From: a bacterium
GTDB lineage: Bacteria; Fibrobacterota; Fibrobacteria; UBA11236
Length of the DNA: 64,000 nt
Assembly (NCBI GenBank): GCA_900299345.1
Contig: OMJM01000062.1
Location: 1-64,000, forward strand
Reading direction: 5' to 3'
The notes under the pieces are model-generated. The model ran no database searches, was not told the origin of the DNA, and saw only the letters and a program-made list of their open reading frames with translations. Shown here piece after piece: positions 35,579 to 44,405 of this stretch (positions are counted from its first letter, which is position 1; each line of letters begins with the position of its first letter). Both the position numbers and the translations under genes were made by a program.

Positions 35579-36643
35579 ATGACCGCTTTCGCGGAAACCA
35601 TTGGCAATGCCCAGGATCTGGCTGAAAAAAGCCTTCAGGGCGAAGAATTATCGCGCGAAGAAGCGCTGGCTGTGCTCAACTGGCCGGACGACGATGTATT
35701 GTCCTTGCTGCAAGCCGCGTTTCGCGTCCGCCAGACGTATTTCGGCAAGACTGTCAAACTGAACTTTCTGCTCAACGTGCAAAGCGGCATCTGCCCCGAG
35801 GATTGCGGTTACTGCTCCCAGTCCGCGATTTCCGACGCACCGGTGGACAAATACAAGTTGATGGGCGCCGAAGCCATCATGGAAGCCGCTGAGCGCGCCA
35901 TCGCGAACAAGGCTACGCGCCTGTGCATGGTCGCCAGCATGCGTGGGCCCAGCGACAAGGATGTCGGCTCCGTGGCCGAAGCCGTGCGTCAGGTCAAGTC
36001 GCAATACCCGCAACTGGAACTGTGCGCCTGTCTGGGTCTGCTCAAGGACGGACAAGCGGAGACGTTGGAAGCCGCGGGCGTCGACGCCTACAACCACAAC
36101 CTCAACACTTCGGAACGCCACTACGGGGAGATCTGCTCCACGCATGGCTTCACGGATCGGCTCGACACAGTGCGCAAGGTGCGCGAGGCGGGAATCTCCT
36201 CCTGCAGCGGTGCCTTGTTCGGCATGGGCGAAACCCATGACGACGTGCTGGAAGTGGCTTATCGTCTGCGCGAACTGCAGGTCGAATCCATTCCGATCAA
36301 TTTTCTCGTGCCCATCAAGGGAACGCCCATGGTCGCGCGAAAGGATCTCACGCCGGTGCAGTGTCTGAAAATTCTGTGCCTGTTCCGCTTGCTGAATCCC
36401 CGTTCGACCTTGCGCATCGCGGGAGGCCGCGAACTGCATTTGCGCGCGTTGCAGCCGCTGGGCCTGTACGCCGCCAATTCTTTGTTCGTGGGTGATTACC
36501 TCACGACCGAGGGACAGGCCGCGCATCTCGACATTGAGATGATTCGCGACATGGGCTTCGAGATCATCGGCGATGCACCGGTGGACAATGCGCCTGAATC
36601 CCTTGCGGATCGCGTTCATTTCACCTCAAAGAAATCCCATTGA
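35579..36643 (+). CDS. bioB: Biotin synthase
   Basis: BioB is a radical-SAM enzyme that inserts sulfur into dethiobiotin. The 354-residue protein has the radical-SAM cysteines in GICPEDCGYCSQS (residues about 65-77), the [2Fe-2S] cluster cysteines in TRLCMVAS and LELCACLG and SSCSGALFGMGE, AYNHNLNTSERHY, and the C-terminal arginine/asparagine block RIAGGRELHLRALQPLGLYAANSLFVGDYL (in parts). The ATG at 35579 follows CGGAGG. No other bio genes are in the window. Confidence 0.97.
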   Translation: MTAFAETIGNAQDLAEKSLQGEELSREEALAVLNWPDDDVLSLLQAAFRVRQTYFGKTVKLNFLLNVQSGICPEDCGYCSQSAISDAPVDKYKLMGAEAIMEAAERAIANKATRLCMVASMRGPSDKDVGSVAEAVRQVKSQYPQLELCACLGLLKDGQAETLEAAGVDAYNHNLNTSERHYGEICSTHGFTDRLDTVRKVREAGISSCSGALFGMGETHDDVLEVAYRLRELQVESIPINFLVPIKGTPMVARKDLTPVQCLKILCLFRLLNPRSTLRIAGGRELHLRALQPLGLYAANSLFVGDYLTTEGQAAHLDIEMIRDMGFEIIGDAPVDNAPESLADRVHFTSKKSH

Positions 36644-36654
36644 TCCTCTGATTT

Positions 36655-36682
36655 GTACGGGCGGACGGCTGTCCGCCCCAAC
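36655..36682. repeat. REP-like palindromic element, copy 1
   Basis: A 28-nt unit beginning GTACGGGCGGAC, with GGGCGGAC pairing to GTCCGCCC around GGCT. It lies between bioB and hisH. It matches copy 2 at 49952-49979 at 25 of 28 positions. Confidence 0.75.
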
Positions 36683-36705
36683 GTGAACGGGCCGCAAAGA
36701 GATCC

Positions 36706-37326
36706 ATGATCGCCATCCTTGATTACAACGCCGGCAACCTGACCTCCGTGCAACTCGCCTTGCGCGAAACCGGACTGGATGCCGTGATTACGCGTGATGC
36801 CAACGTCATCGCGGCGGCGGAGCGTTTGATCTTTCCCGGCGTGGGTGCGGCCGGTTCGGCCATGGAAGGCTTGCGAGAACTGAATCTGGAAAAAACCGTG
36901 CGCGACTTCGTCGCCACTGGAAAACCCTTTCTGGGAATCTGCATCGGCTGCCAGGTCATTCTTGAAACCAGTGAGGAAGACGGCGGCACGTCCTGCCTTG
37001 GAATTTTTTCCGGCAGCGTGAAAGGCTTCAAGCCCGGCCCCGGAATCAAGGTTCCGCACATGGGCTGGAACCAGGTCCGCTTTGCGCGCAAGCATCCCGT
37101 GATCGACGGCATTCCCGACGGAGCGGAGTTTTATTTCGTGCACGGATTTTATCCCGCGCCCAAGGACAACGCGGTGGTTCTGGGTGAGACGGAGTACGGC
37201 GGCGTGAAATTTCCCTCGCTGATGGCGCGCAATAACGTGGTCGCTTGCCAGTTCCATGCGGAGAAAAGCGGACCGTACGGGTTGCGCCTGTTGAAAAACT
37301 TTTGTGCGTGGAACGGGAAGGCGTAA
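36706..37326 (+). CDS. hisH: Imidazole glycerol phosphate synthase, glutaminase subunit
   Basis: HisH releases ammonia from glutamine for HisF in histidine synthesis. The 206-residue class I amidotransferase shows IAILDYNAGNLTSV, the nucleophile elbow GKPFLGICIGCQVILE (the more usual form is GICLGMQ; the first cysteine is the nucleophile), and the His-Glu pair in VVACQFHAEKSG. hisF follows with no gap. The rest of the his operon is not in the window. Confidence 0.95.
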   Translation: MIAILDYNAGNLTSVQLALRETGLDAVITRDANVIAAAERLIFPGVGAAGSAMEGLRELNLEKTVRDFVATGKPFLGICIGCQVILETSEEDGGTSCLGIFSGSVKGFKPGPGIKVPHMGWNQVRFARKHPVIDGIPDGAEFYFVHGFYPAPKDNAVVLGETEYGGVKFPSLMARNNVVACQFHAEKSGPYGLRLLKNFCAWNGKA

Positions 37327-38097
37327 ATGCTGACCAAGCGTCTCATCGTGTGCCTCGACGTGCGTAACCGCAAGGTGACCAAGGGCGTCAAGTTCGAGGG
37401 CAACGTCGATCTCGGCGATCCCGTGGAGATGGCTGCGCAATACTACCGCGATGGCGTGGACGAACTCGTATTCTACGACATCACCGCTTCGGCGGAAAAC
37501 CGCGCCATCGACATCGACATGGTGCGCAACGTGGCGAAGAAGGTGTTCATCCCCTTCAGCGTGGGCGGCGGCATCCGCAATCTCGAGGACATGCGCGACG
37601 TGCTGCTGGCCGGCGCAGAAAAAGTCAGCGTGAATTCTTTGGCCGTGAAGAATCCGGACATCATCCGGCAGGGCGCACGGGCCTTCGGCAACCAGTGCAT
37701 CGTGCTGGGCATGGACGCCCGGAAAAGCTCCGATCCGAAATACCCGTCCGGCTATGAGATCGTGATCCAGGGCGGCCGCACGCCGGTGCAGCTCGACGCG
37801 GTGGAATGGGCCCGTAAAGCGGAGTCGCTCGGCGCCGGGGAAATCTGTCTGAACAGCATTGACGCGGATGGGACCAAGGAAGGTTATGAACTGGAGCTGA
37901 CACGGAAAGTTTCAGAAGCCGTAGGCATTCCCGTCATCGCCTCCGGCGGCGCAGGCATTCCGCAACATCTGGTGGATGTGTTGAGGGAAGGCAAAGCGGA
38001 CGCTGCCTTGGTGGCAAGCATGGTTCACTATGGAACCTATACGGTGGGTGGGATTAAGGAAGAGATGGCACGCGCCGGTTTACCTGTCAGGCGTTAA
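37327..38097 (+). CDS. hisF: Imidazole glycerol phosphate synthase, cyclase subunit
   Basis: HisF closes the imidazole ring using ammonia channelled from HisH. The 256-residue TIM barrel has the catalytic aspartates in [15 protein letters not shown] and VLGMDARK / [17 protein letters not shown], and the phosphate-binding loops [11 protein letters not shown] and IASGGAG. Its ATG begins directly after the hisH TAA. It is followed by a convergent mrr gene after 15 nt. Confidence 0.96.
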   Translation: MLTKRLIVCLDVRNRKVTKGVKFEGNVDLGDPVEMAAQYYRDGVDELVFYDITASAENRAIDIDMVRNVAKKVFIPFSVGGGIRNLEDMRDVLLAGAEKVSVNSLAVKNPDIIRQGARAFGNQCIVLGMDARKSSDPKYPSGYEIVIQGGRTPVQLDAVEWARKAESLGAGEICLNSIDADGTKEGYELELTRKVSEAVGIPVIASGGAGIPQHLVDVLREGKADAALVASMVHYGTYTVGGIKEEMARAGLPVRR

Positions 38098-38112
38098 CAA
38101 AGCCACGCCTAC

Positions 38113-39036
38113 TCAATCAGCTTCGAAATAATCAGCGTCTATCTTCTTAATTTCGAATTTGCCCTGAAGAGTGACTCCAACATTATTTTCGATCATAAAC
38201 TCAGTTAACTGATCTCCATCGATCAAAATTATTTTCGGATCTATAGCGTTCACGTAGTCATACGCTGACTTTGGAAAATCAGAGGTCGTGATGAAAATAC
38301 CCTTCTTTGATTTTCTCTGAAGAAGCGAACCCCCAAAGTCTCGTATTTCCTTAACAGGAACCGTATTCTCCCAACGTTTGGCTTGTACATAAATCTGATC
38401 CAACCCCAATCGGTCTTCTTTTATGATCCCATCAATACCGCCATCACCGGTTTTACCAATTGCTTGGCCCGCGTCCTTTCTGGAACCACCATACCCCATT
38501 GTTACCAATAGGTCGATTACAAGATTTTCAAAAAAGCGTGGGCTTGCCGCCTTAATCGTGGAAAGCAAACTCTGTTTCAATTCAAGCTTGAGTTTAATGT
38601 AAGCTGCTTCCAGAATTTCTTCGGGCGTTTCAACTTCACCTAGATCTTCGCCGATTTCATTCTTAACCAGTTTGTCTTGTGATTTACTTGGCTCGGACTC
38701 GGCCTTAAATTTCCGAAATGCTTCGAATTGATCCAGAAGCTTAGTGTTTAGGTCTTGAGGATTTTTGGCAAGAAAAAGTTTGCCCTCATCCGAAATCTGC
38801 ATGTAACCGCGACGTTCCGACTGAATCAAACCCGCCTTGATCAAATAGAATCTCGTCCACCCAACTCTGTTGTCAATTAATGGCTGCCTTCCACTTGGTA
38901 AAAGTTCATTGCGTTCTGCGTCTGTTAGTTTGAAATGACTGGAAATTTTTTCCACCAAGTCGCCGAATTTATACACCTTGCCATCCTCTAACTGTTTAAG
39001 AAGTGGAAGCATGATTTTTTCGTAATTAGGAATCAT
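38113..39036 (-). CDS. mrr: Mrr-family restriction endonuclease (modified-DNA restriction)
   Basis: This 307-residue protein matches Mrr, a type IV enzyme that cuts methylated DNA. The N-terminal winged-helix (YEKIMLPLLKQLEDGKVYKFGDL, in parts; VGWTRFYLIKAGLIQSERRGYMQI) is the Mrr_N domain. The C-terminal PD-(D/E)xK-like nuclease shows FFENLVIDLLVTMGYGGS, TGDGGIDGIIKEDRLGLDQI and YVQAKRW, the D...QxK active site. The gene is visibly AT-richer than its neighbours, points the other way, and stands alone between hisF and prfB, all consistent with acquisition by transfer. No modification partner is near, as expected for type IV. Confidence 0.9.
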   Translation of the reverse strand: MIPNYEKIMLPLLKQLEDGKVYKFGDLVEKISSHFKLTDAERNELLPSGRQPLIDNRVGWTRFYLIKAGLIQSERRGYMQISDEGKLFLAKNPQDLNTKLLDQFEAFRKFKAESEPSKSQDKLVKNEIGEDLGEVETPEEILEAAYIKLKLELKQSLLSTIKAASPRFFENLVIDLLVTMGYGGSRKDAGQAIGKTGDGGIDGIIKEDRLGLDQIYVQAKRWENTVPVKEIRDFGGSLLQRKSKKGIFITTSDFPKSAYDYVNAIDPKIILIDGDQLTEFMIENNVGVTLQGKFEIKKIDADYFEAD

Positions 39037-39138
39037 GTGTTAGTTCCTTTTGGGTTAGCCTTCGCTTGATTTCTTACGAGTGTGCTTGAGTAATCTTGGA
39101 ATCCATGCGCATAAAAGCGTACGAAACCGGAGGAAAAA

Positions 39139-39152
39139 GGGCTACCTTTCCC
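39139..39152 (+). promoter_or_regulatory. Candidate -10 element of prfB (GGGCTACCTTTCCC)
   Basis: GGGCTACCTTTCCC ends 4 nt before the prfB ATG, and GGAGG lies upstream of it. If this is the -10, the mRNA would be nearly leaderless. Confidence 0.4.
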
Positions 39153-39156
39153 CCGC

Positions 39157-40252
39157 ATGGAAAGCATCGATTCACTGAAGGACCGTGTCCTCAAACTCCG
39201 GGGGTATCTTTGACATCCCGGGCAAACAAGAACAACTAGCGATCCTCGAGCGCAACGCGTCGTCCCCGGAATTCTGGAACGACGCCGCCAAGGCGCAAAA
39301 AGTCCAGCGACAGATCAAGGAACTGCAGGAGTGGGTCGAGGCGTGGCAAAGCCTTGACCGCGAAGTGCAGGATCTGGCCTCGCTCGCCGAACTGGCCGCA
39401 GAAGAAAAAGACGCCGAGGTTCTGAAGGACGCGGAGGCTTCGGTTCCCGGACTGGAAAAACGGCTCAGCGAGCTTGAACTCCGAAAAATGCTCGGCGGCG
39501 AAGACGACGCGCGTCCCGCGATCATCTCCATTCATCCCGGCGCAGGCGGCACCGAATCGCAGGATTGGGCCCGCATGCTCCTGCGCATGTACAGCAACTG
39601 GTTCGTCAAAAAGGGATTCAAGGTCGATGTGCTTGACGAGCAGCCCGCCGAGGACGCAGGCATCAAGGGCGCCACACTTGAAGTCACCGGCGATCACGCC
39701 TACGGCTACCTGAAGTCGGAGAACGGCGTGCACCGCCTCGTCCGCATTTCACCCTACGACGCCAATGCGCGGCGGCACACCTCCTTCGCGGCCGTGAACG
39801 TGTATCCCGAAGTCGAAGACGTGGAACTCGAAATCAACGAGGCCGACATCAAGGTGGACACCTTCCGCGCCGGCGGCGCGGGTGGACAGCACATCAACAA
39901 GACCGATTCGGCCGTGCGCATGACGCACATCCCAACCGGGATCGTGGTGGCCTGCCAGAGCGAACGCAGCCAGCACAAGAACCGCGCCAGCGCCATGAAA
40001 ATGCTGCGCGCCAAGGTGTTCCAGCACATCAAGGACGAGGAAGAAAAGAAGCGCGATGCCAAAAAGGCCTCCAAGTTGAAAATCGAATGGGGCAGCCAGA
40101 TCCGTTCCTACGTGCTGCAGCCCTACCAGCTGGTCAAGGACGTGCGCACCGAACACGAAACCTCGGACGCACAGGGCGTGCTGGACGGCGATCTCGACGA
40201 TTTCGTCACAGCTTATCTATTGGCATTGGATGCGGAAAGGACGGCTGGGTAG
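39157..40252 (+). CDS. prfB: Peptide chain release factor 2, with programmed +1 frameshift
   Basis: RF2 ends translation at UGA and UAA. Eighteen codons from the ATG at 39157 reach CTT TGA C, where a +1 slip joins the long frame beginning DIPGKQEQ, giving 364 residues. The GGQ loop is RAGGAGGQHINKTDSAV. The stop-recognition tripeptide, usually SPF in RF2, reads SPY here (VRISPYDANARRHTSF). The C-terminal residues and the stop lie inside a long hairpin. It is regulated by RF2 level through the frameshift, as in most bacteria. Confidence 0.96.
39199..39214 (+). other. prfB programmed frameshift site
   Basis: CGGGGGTATCTTTGAC contains the internal Shine-Dalgarno-like GGGGG, the slippery CTT and the in-frame TGA followed by C, the classical RF2 autoregulatory site. 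Confidence 0.96.
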
Positions 40253-40287
40253 GAGCGACCCGGCGGGTTATCCCTACCCAGCCGTCC
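40239..40287 (+). terminator. Long nested hairpin at the prfB 3' end
   Basis: Fifteen bases, GGACGGCTGGGTAGG, pair perfectly with 40273-40287, and ACCC-GGC-GGGT forms an inner stem. The prfB stop codon (40250-40252) lies in the 5' arm. CTGTTTCT follows, a weak U-tract. The GGACGGCTG end is shared with the REP-like element at 36655. Confidence 0.65.
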
Positions 40288-40312
40288 CTGTTTCTAATTT
40301 CCCGAAAATCTC

Positions 40313-41803
40313 ATGGAAACCAACGATCAAGTCGAAGCGCGGCTGGAAAAACTGACCCGGTTGCGCGAAATGGGGATCAATCCCTATCCGTACCGCTTCC
40401 CTCTCACCCACGACTCCGCTGCGTTGACCGCCGCACGCGAAGAACTGCTGGCGTCGAATCAAATCGTCGCCTTTGCGGGCCGCATCGTGCGCTACAACAT
40501 CAAGGGCAAGATCGCGTTCATCCACCTCAAGGATGGCGCAGGCCGTTTGCAGGTCATGTTCGGTCGCGATGCCGTGGGCGAAGCCAGTTTCGAACTGGTG
40601 AAGATGCTCGACATCGGCGACTGGATCGGCGTGCACGGTCCCATGTTCGTCACCAAGACCGGCGAATACAGCGTCAAGGCGGAGAAGGTCGAACTGCTTT
40701 CCAAGGCCCTGCGTCCGCTGCCCATTCCCAAGGAAAAGATCGAGAACGGCGAAAAGTTGATCTTCGACGAGTTCAAGGACGTCGAAACCCGCTACCGCCA
40801 GCGCTATGTGGATCTGACTTTGAACGATCCGGTGCGCGACACCTTCCTCAAGCGTTCCCGCGTGCTGCAAGCCATCCGCGAATACTTGATTGGCCAGAGC
40901 TATCTCGAAGTCGAGACGCCGGTGTTGCAGCCGATTTACGGCGGCGCCAATGCGCGGCCTTTTTCCACGCACCACAATGCGCTGGACATTCCCCTCTTCC
41001 TGCGCGTGTCCAACGAGTTGTACCTCAAACGCTGTATCGTCGGTGGCTTTCCCAAAGTGTTCGAGTTCGCCAAAGATTTTCGCAACGAAGGCATCGACCG
41101 CACGCACAATCCCGAATTCACCTTGCTCGAATTTTATCAGGCCTACGCCGATTACAACGACATGATGAAGCATTTCGAGAACGTGTACGCCGCGGCCTGC
41201 ACAGCGGCCAACGGCTCCCCGAAATTCACCTTCCAAGGCAAGGAATTCGATCTCACGCCGCCCTGGCCCCGCATGACCATGAAGGATTCGCTGAAGAAGT
41301 TCGCGAACCTCGACGTGGACGCCATGGACGACGCGGCACTGAAAGCCGCGCTGGCGAAGGATCAGATCGAATTGAAGGGCCATTACCTCCGCGGACTCGC
41401 CATCAAGTCCTTGTTCGAGTTCCATTGCGAGCCGAACCTCGAAGGCCCGATCTTCATCATCGACTTTCCCAAGGAAAGCACGCCGCTGTGCAAGCAGCAC
41501 CGTGATGATCCGGCGCTTGTGGAGCAATTCGAACCCTACATCAATGGCTGGGAAGTGGGCAACGCTTATTCCGAGCTGAACGATCCGCTGGCGCAGCGCC
41601 GGTTGCTGGAAGAACAGGTCGAGCGCGGCCGCGGTGGCGAGGATGAAACCCATCCGCTGGACGAAGACTTCCTGCGCGCCTTGGAATATGGCATGCCGCC
41701 CACGGGCGGCGTGGGCATCGGCATCGACCGCATGATCATGCTGCTGACCGACAATCCGAACATCAAGGACGTGCTGCTGTTCCCGCTGATGAAACCGGAG
41801 TAA
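40313..41803 (+). CDS. lysS: Lysyl-tRNA synthetase, class II
   Basis: LysRS charges tRNA-Lys. The 496-residue protein has the N-terminal OB anticodon-binding fold ([21 protein letters not shown], in parts), class II motif 1 around [25 protein letters not shown], motif 2 [19 protein letters not shown] and motif 3 [26 protein letters not shown] (each cited in part). Length is typical. It starts 25 nt after the long hairpin that ends prfB; CTAATTTCCCG upstream may be its -10. The prfB-lysS order is common in bacteria. Confidence 0.97.
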   Translation: METNDQVEARLEKLTRLREMGINPYPYRFPLTHDSAALTAAREELLASNQIVAFAGRIVRYNIKGKIAFIHLKDGAGRLQVMFGRDAVGEASFELVKMLDIGDWIGVHGPMFVTKTGEYSVKAEKVELLSKALRPLPIPKEKIENGEKLIFDEFKDVETRYRQRYVDLTLNDPVRDTFLKRSRVLQAIREYLIGQSYLEVETPVLQPIYGGANARPFSTHHNALDIPLFLRVSNELYLKRCIVGGFPKVFEFAKDFRNEGIDRTHNPEFTLLEFYQAYADYNDMMKHFENVYAAACTAANGSPKFTFQGKEFDLTPPWPRMTMKDSLKKFANLDVDAMDDAALKAALAKDQIELKGHYLRGLAIKSLFEFHCEPNLEGPIFIIDFPKESTPLCKQHRDDPALVEQFEPYINGWEVGNAYSELNDPLAQRRLLEEQVERGRGGEDETHPLDEDFLRALEYGMPPTGGVGIGIDRMIMLLTDNPNIKDVLLFPLMKPE

Positions 41804-41826
41804 ATTTCAAGAAACACGGAGGTCCT

Positions 41827-42822
41827 GTGAAACTCATTTCCTTATCCACCCTTTGCCTGGCGATTCCCCTTTCGGTCTTCGCCAAGGATGCCGCCGCACC
41901 CGGCGTGTATGCCAACATCTATACGTCGAAAGGCAAGATCGTCTGCAAGCTCGAATTCGAGAAGGCTCCCCTGACGGTCACCAACTTTGTCGGGTTGGCG
42001 GAAGGAACCAAGACGCACAGCCGCAACGAGTCCAAGCGTTTCTATGACGGCTTGACCTTCCACCGCGTGGAACCCAACTTCGTGATTCAAGGCGGTGACC
42101 CCGCGGGCAACGGCAGCGGCGGTCCCGGCTACCAGTTCCAGAACGAAGTCCGCCCGGATCTCAAGCACGACAAGGCGGGTACGCTGGCCATGGCCAATGC
42201 CGGGCCCAACACCAACGGCAGCCAGTTCTATATCACTCTGGCGCCCACACCCTTCCTCGACGGCAACTACAACGTCTTCGGTTACACCACCGAGGGAATG
42301 GATGTGGTGAAGGCCATCAAGGTCGGCGATAAAATCGACAGCGTTCGCATCACGCGCATCGGCGCGAAAGCAAAAGCCTTCAAGGCCACCGACGAATCGT
42401 TCCAAACTATCATCCAAAAAGGAAAATCCGCGGAAACCGCCAAGCAGAAAAAAGCGGAAGCCGATTTTCACAAGCTTGAAAAGAAGGCCATCACCACCAA
42501 GTCCGGACTCAAGTACATCGTGACCCAGGTCGGCAGCGGCCCGAAGCCAGCCAAGGGCGTCAGCATCAAGGTGCACTACACCGGCACGTTGGTGGACGGC
42601 ACCAAGTTCGACAGCTCGCGCGATCGCAACCAACCCTTCGATTTCGCCGTCGGCACGGGACAGGTCATCGCCGGCTGGGATGAGGCGCTGCTCGACATGC
42701 AGAAAGGCGAACGCCGCACCTTGATCATCCCGCCGAATCTCGCCTACGGTCCTGAAGGCCGTCCGCCGGTGATTCCCGCCAACGCCACCTTGATCTTCGA
42801 CGTGGAGTTGCTCGACTTCTGA
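41827..42822 (+). CDS. Exported cyclophilin-FKBP fusion peptidyl-prolyl isomerase
   Basis: This 331-residue protein has a signal peptide ([18 protein letters not shown]) and two PPIase folds. Residues about 28-190 are a cyclophilin domain ([40 protein letters not shown], in parts). A basic coiled linker (about 190-225) leads to an FKBP domain, residues 228-331 ([40 protein letters not shown], ending [15 protein letters not shown]). Both active sites look intact. It would help folding in the periplasm. The start is a GTG after GGAGG. It lies 23 nt after lysS and overlaps the next gene by one base. Confidence 0.93.
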   Translation: MKLISLSTLCLAIPLSVFAKDAAAPGVYANIYTSKGKIVCKLEFEKAPLTVTNFVGLAEGTKTHSRNESKRFYDGLTFHRVEPNFVIQGGDPAGNGSGGPGYQFQNEVRPDLKHDKAGTLAMANAGPNTNGSQFYITLAPTPFLDGNYNVFGYTTEGMDVVKAIKVGDKIDSVRITRIGAKAKAFKATDESFQTIIQKGKSAETAKQKKAEADFHKLEKKAITTKSGLKYIVTQVGSGPKPAKGVSIKVHYTGTLVDGTKFDSSRDRNQPFDFAVGTGQVIAGWDEALLDMQKGERRTLIIPPNLAYGPEGRPPVIPANATLIFDVELLDF

Positions 42823-44318
42823 TGCGCTACGCGCGACTGTCGATCGCTTTCCTTTGCCTGTCCACGCTGTCTGCGTGGGCGGCGGACGGGGTGCGTCAAG
42901 CTTTGCGCGGCGCCATCCCCATTTCCTCCTCGGATTCCATCGCGTCGTTGACGCGCTATTCCGCCACGCGTCTCGGTGTCACTCTCGTGGATGAGGAGTC
43001 CGGAAAAAAGAGTCGTCAATGGACGGATCTCTCGCCGGAGACGATGCAAACCGTTTTGGAGGCGGCCTCGGTGGAAGGGTTGGCAGTCACGGTGGCAGAC
43101 CCGGGAGAAGAACCCGCCGCCTCTTCCCCGTCTCGCGTGGTCAGAACCGCCTCCGTGGCTTCCGCTTCTCCGCGGTCTTCTTCCATCCAAAGGTCGCACA
43201 GAAGTTATGCGCGCGCGCCGGATGAATCCGAAGATCGCCGTTCCCGCGATCCCGATGCGGCTCACAATCGTCTGGTACACGTCAGCTACCAAACGCTATT
43301 GTCCACTTACATCTACGGCATCGCCATCCCCGTGGCTTTTGGCGTGGACAATCCGCGCCTGTTGATTGCTTCACCACTGGTTGTCGCACCGCTGGCGTTT
43401 GGAACCCACCTGTGGTTTTCGCGCAATCTCGATTTCACCGAGTCACATCTCAAGGGCACGATCTACATGCCCACCTTGGCCACCTATGCCGCGACCGCGT
43501 TGCCGCTGGCATTCACCAGAGATTTCAAATCGGGTTATCAACTCGCATCGTTGATGGGCGCGGTCGCTTATCCTCTGAGTGTGTGGTATGGCTATCAACT
43601 CGGTGAAACGTACCGCTCGCACCCGGAACAGATCGACGCCAAATGGAAATTCGCGTTGGGTTACGCCTTTGTCGGCTTTGTGACGCCCACCTTGTACTTC
43701 GAACATCCCAGCGATCACTCCAACGACATCCTGCGGGTCAGCCTCGCGCAAAGCGTGGGCATGGCCGCTGTGGGACATTTCGTCGCCGACTATTATCCCG
43801 CGTACTCGGACATGTCCTCCGGGGTGATGTGGGGCATGTTCTCCCACGCCTTGCTGGGAGCCATGGGCGGCATGGAATTGGCCGCGTTGTACGACGCCTC
43901 CTCGTTGCGGCCGTGGCTGGGTGCGACGGTCATTGGAGCGACGGCGGGATTCACCGAGGGCGTTTTCTTTTTCCAGGACAGCCACGACAGTTTTGACCGC
44001 GCGCGTTACGGCCTGCTCGGCATGGCCGGCGGCGCCATGGTGGGAACCGGTCTCGAATTGATCTTCTACGACTCCAAAGCCTCGGCCTATGAACAGAAGG
44101 TTGCCTGGTCGAGCGCGTTGATCGGCGGCGCGTGGCTGGGTTACGCGGCGGTCTATCTCCTCACTTCGAACATGACGGAAAGCGGACGCGCGCGCACGGA
44201 AACGCCGGCAGATCCATCCGCGTGGGCTTTCAATCCTCTGCCGACGCTCGAGCCCGCCATTTCGCGCGGCGAGCTGGAAATGCGTTTGAAGATCCCCGGT
44301 TTTTCCCGTCATTTTTGA
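42822..44318 (+). CDS. Exported polytopic membrane protein of unknown function
   Basis: No family recognised for this 498-residue protein. It has a signal peptide (ARLSIAFLCLSTLSAWA), then a soluble part of about 120 residues rich in Ser and Arg (residues 25-145), where the SSDSIASLTRYSATRLGVTLV stretch resembles a STN/secretin-like short domain but is not decisive. From residue about 150 to 460 there are roughly eight hydrophobic segments, many Gly-rich. The ATG shares a base with the preceding TGA, so coupled translation with the PPIase is likely. A possible client or partner of that PPIase is inference. Confidence 0.6.
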   Translation: MRYARLSIAFLCLSTLSAWAADGVRQALRGAIPISSSDSIASLTRYSATRLGVTLVDEESGKKSRQWTDLSPETMQTVLEAASVEGLAVTVADPGEEPAASSPSRVVRTASVASASPRSSSIQRSHRSYARAPDESEDRRSRDPDAAHNRLVHVSYQTLLSTYIYGIAIPVAFGVDNPRLLIASPLVVAPLAFGTHLWFSRNLDFTESHLKGTIYMPTLATYAATALPLAFTRDFKSGYQLASLMGAVAYPLSVWYGYQLGETYRSHPEQIDAKWKFALGYAFVGFVTPTLYFEHPSDHSNDILRVSLAQSVGMAAVGHFVADYYPAYSDMSSGVMWGMFSHALLGAMGGMELAALYDASSLRPWLGATVIGATAGFTEGVFFFQDSHDSFDRARYGLLGMAGGAMVGTGLELIFYDSKASAYEQKVAWSSALIGGAWLGYAAVYLLTSNMTESGRARTETPADPSAWAFNPLPTLEPAISRGELEMRLKIPGFSRHF

Positions 44319-44405
44319 CGATCTCTCGCCGACGGTTGGGCACAGCGGCCCGTTCTCGCTACCTTGTTAATCCCGCCCATGTCCCGTCTTGAAAGGAAAA
44401 CCACC

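Noticed and set aside
39157..39213. prfB as a broken gene with an early stop
   Set aside because: The stop is the canonical RF2 frameshift site, with internal ribosome-binding site, CTT slip and TGA C.
40087..41653. Two long frames (472 and 459 codons) overlapping lysS
   Set aside because: Shadow frames of lysS; no signal, motif or ribosome-binding site supports them.
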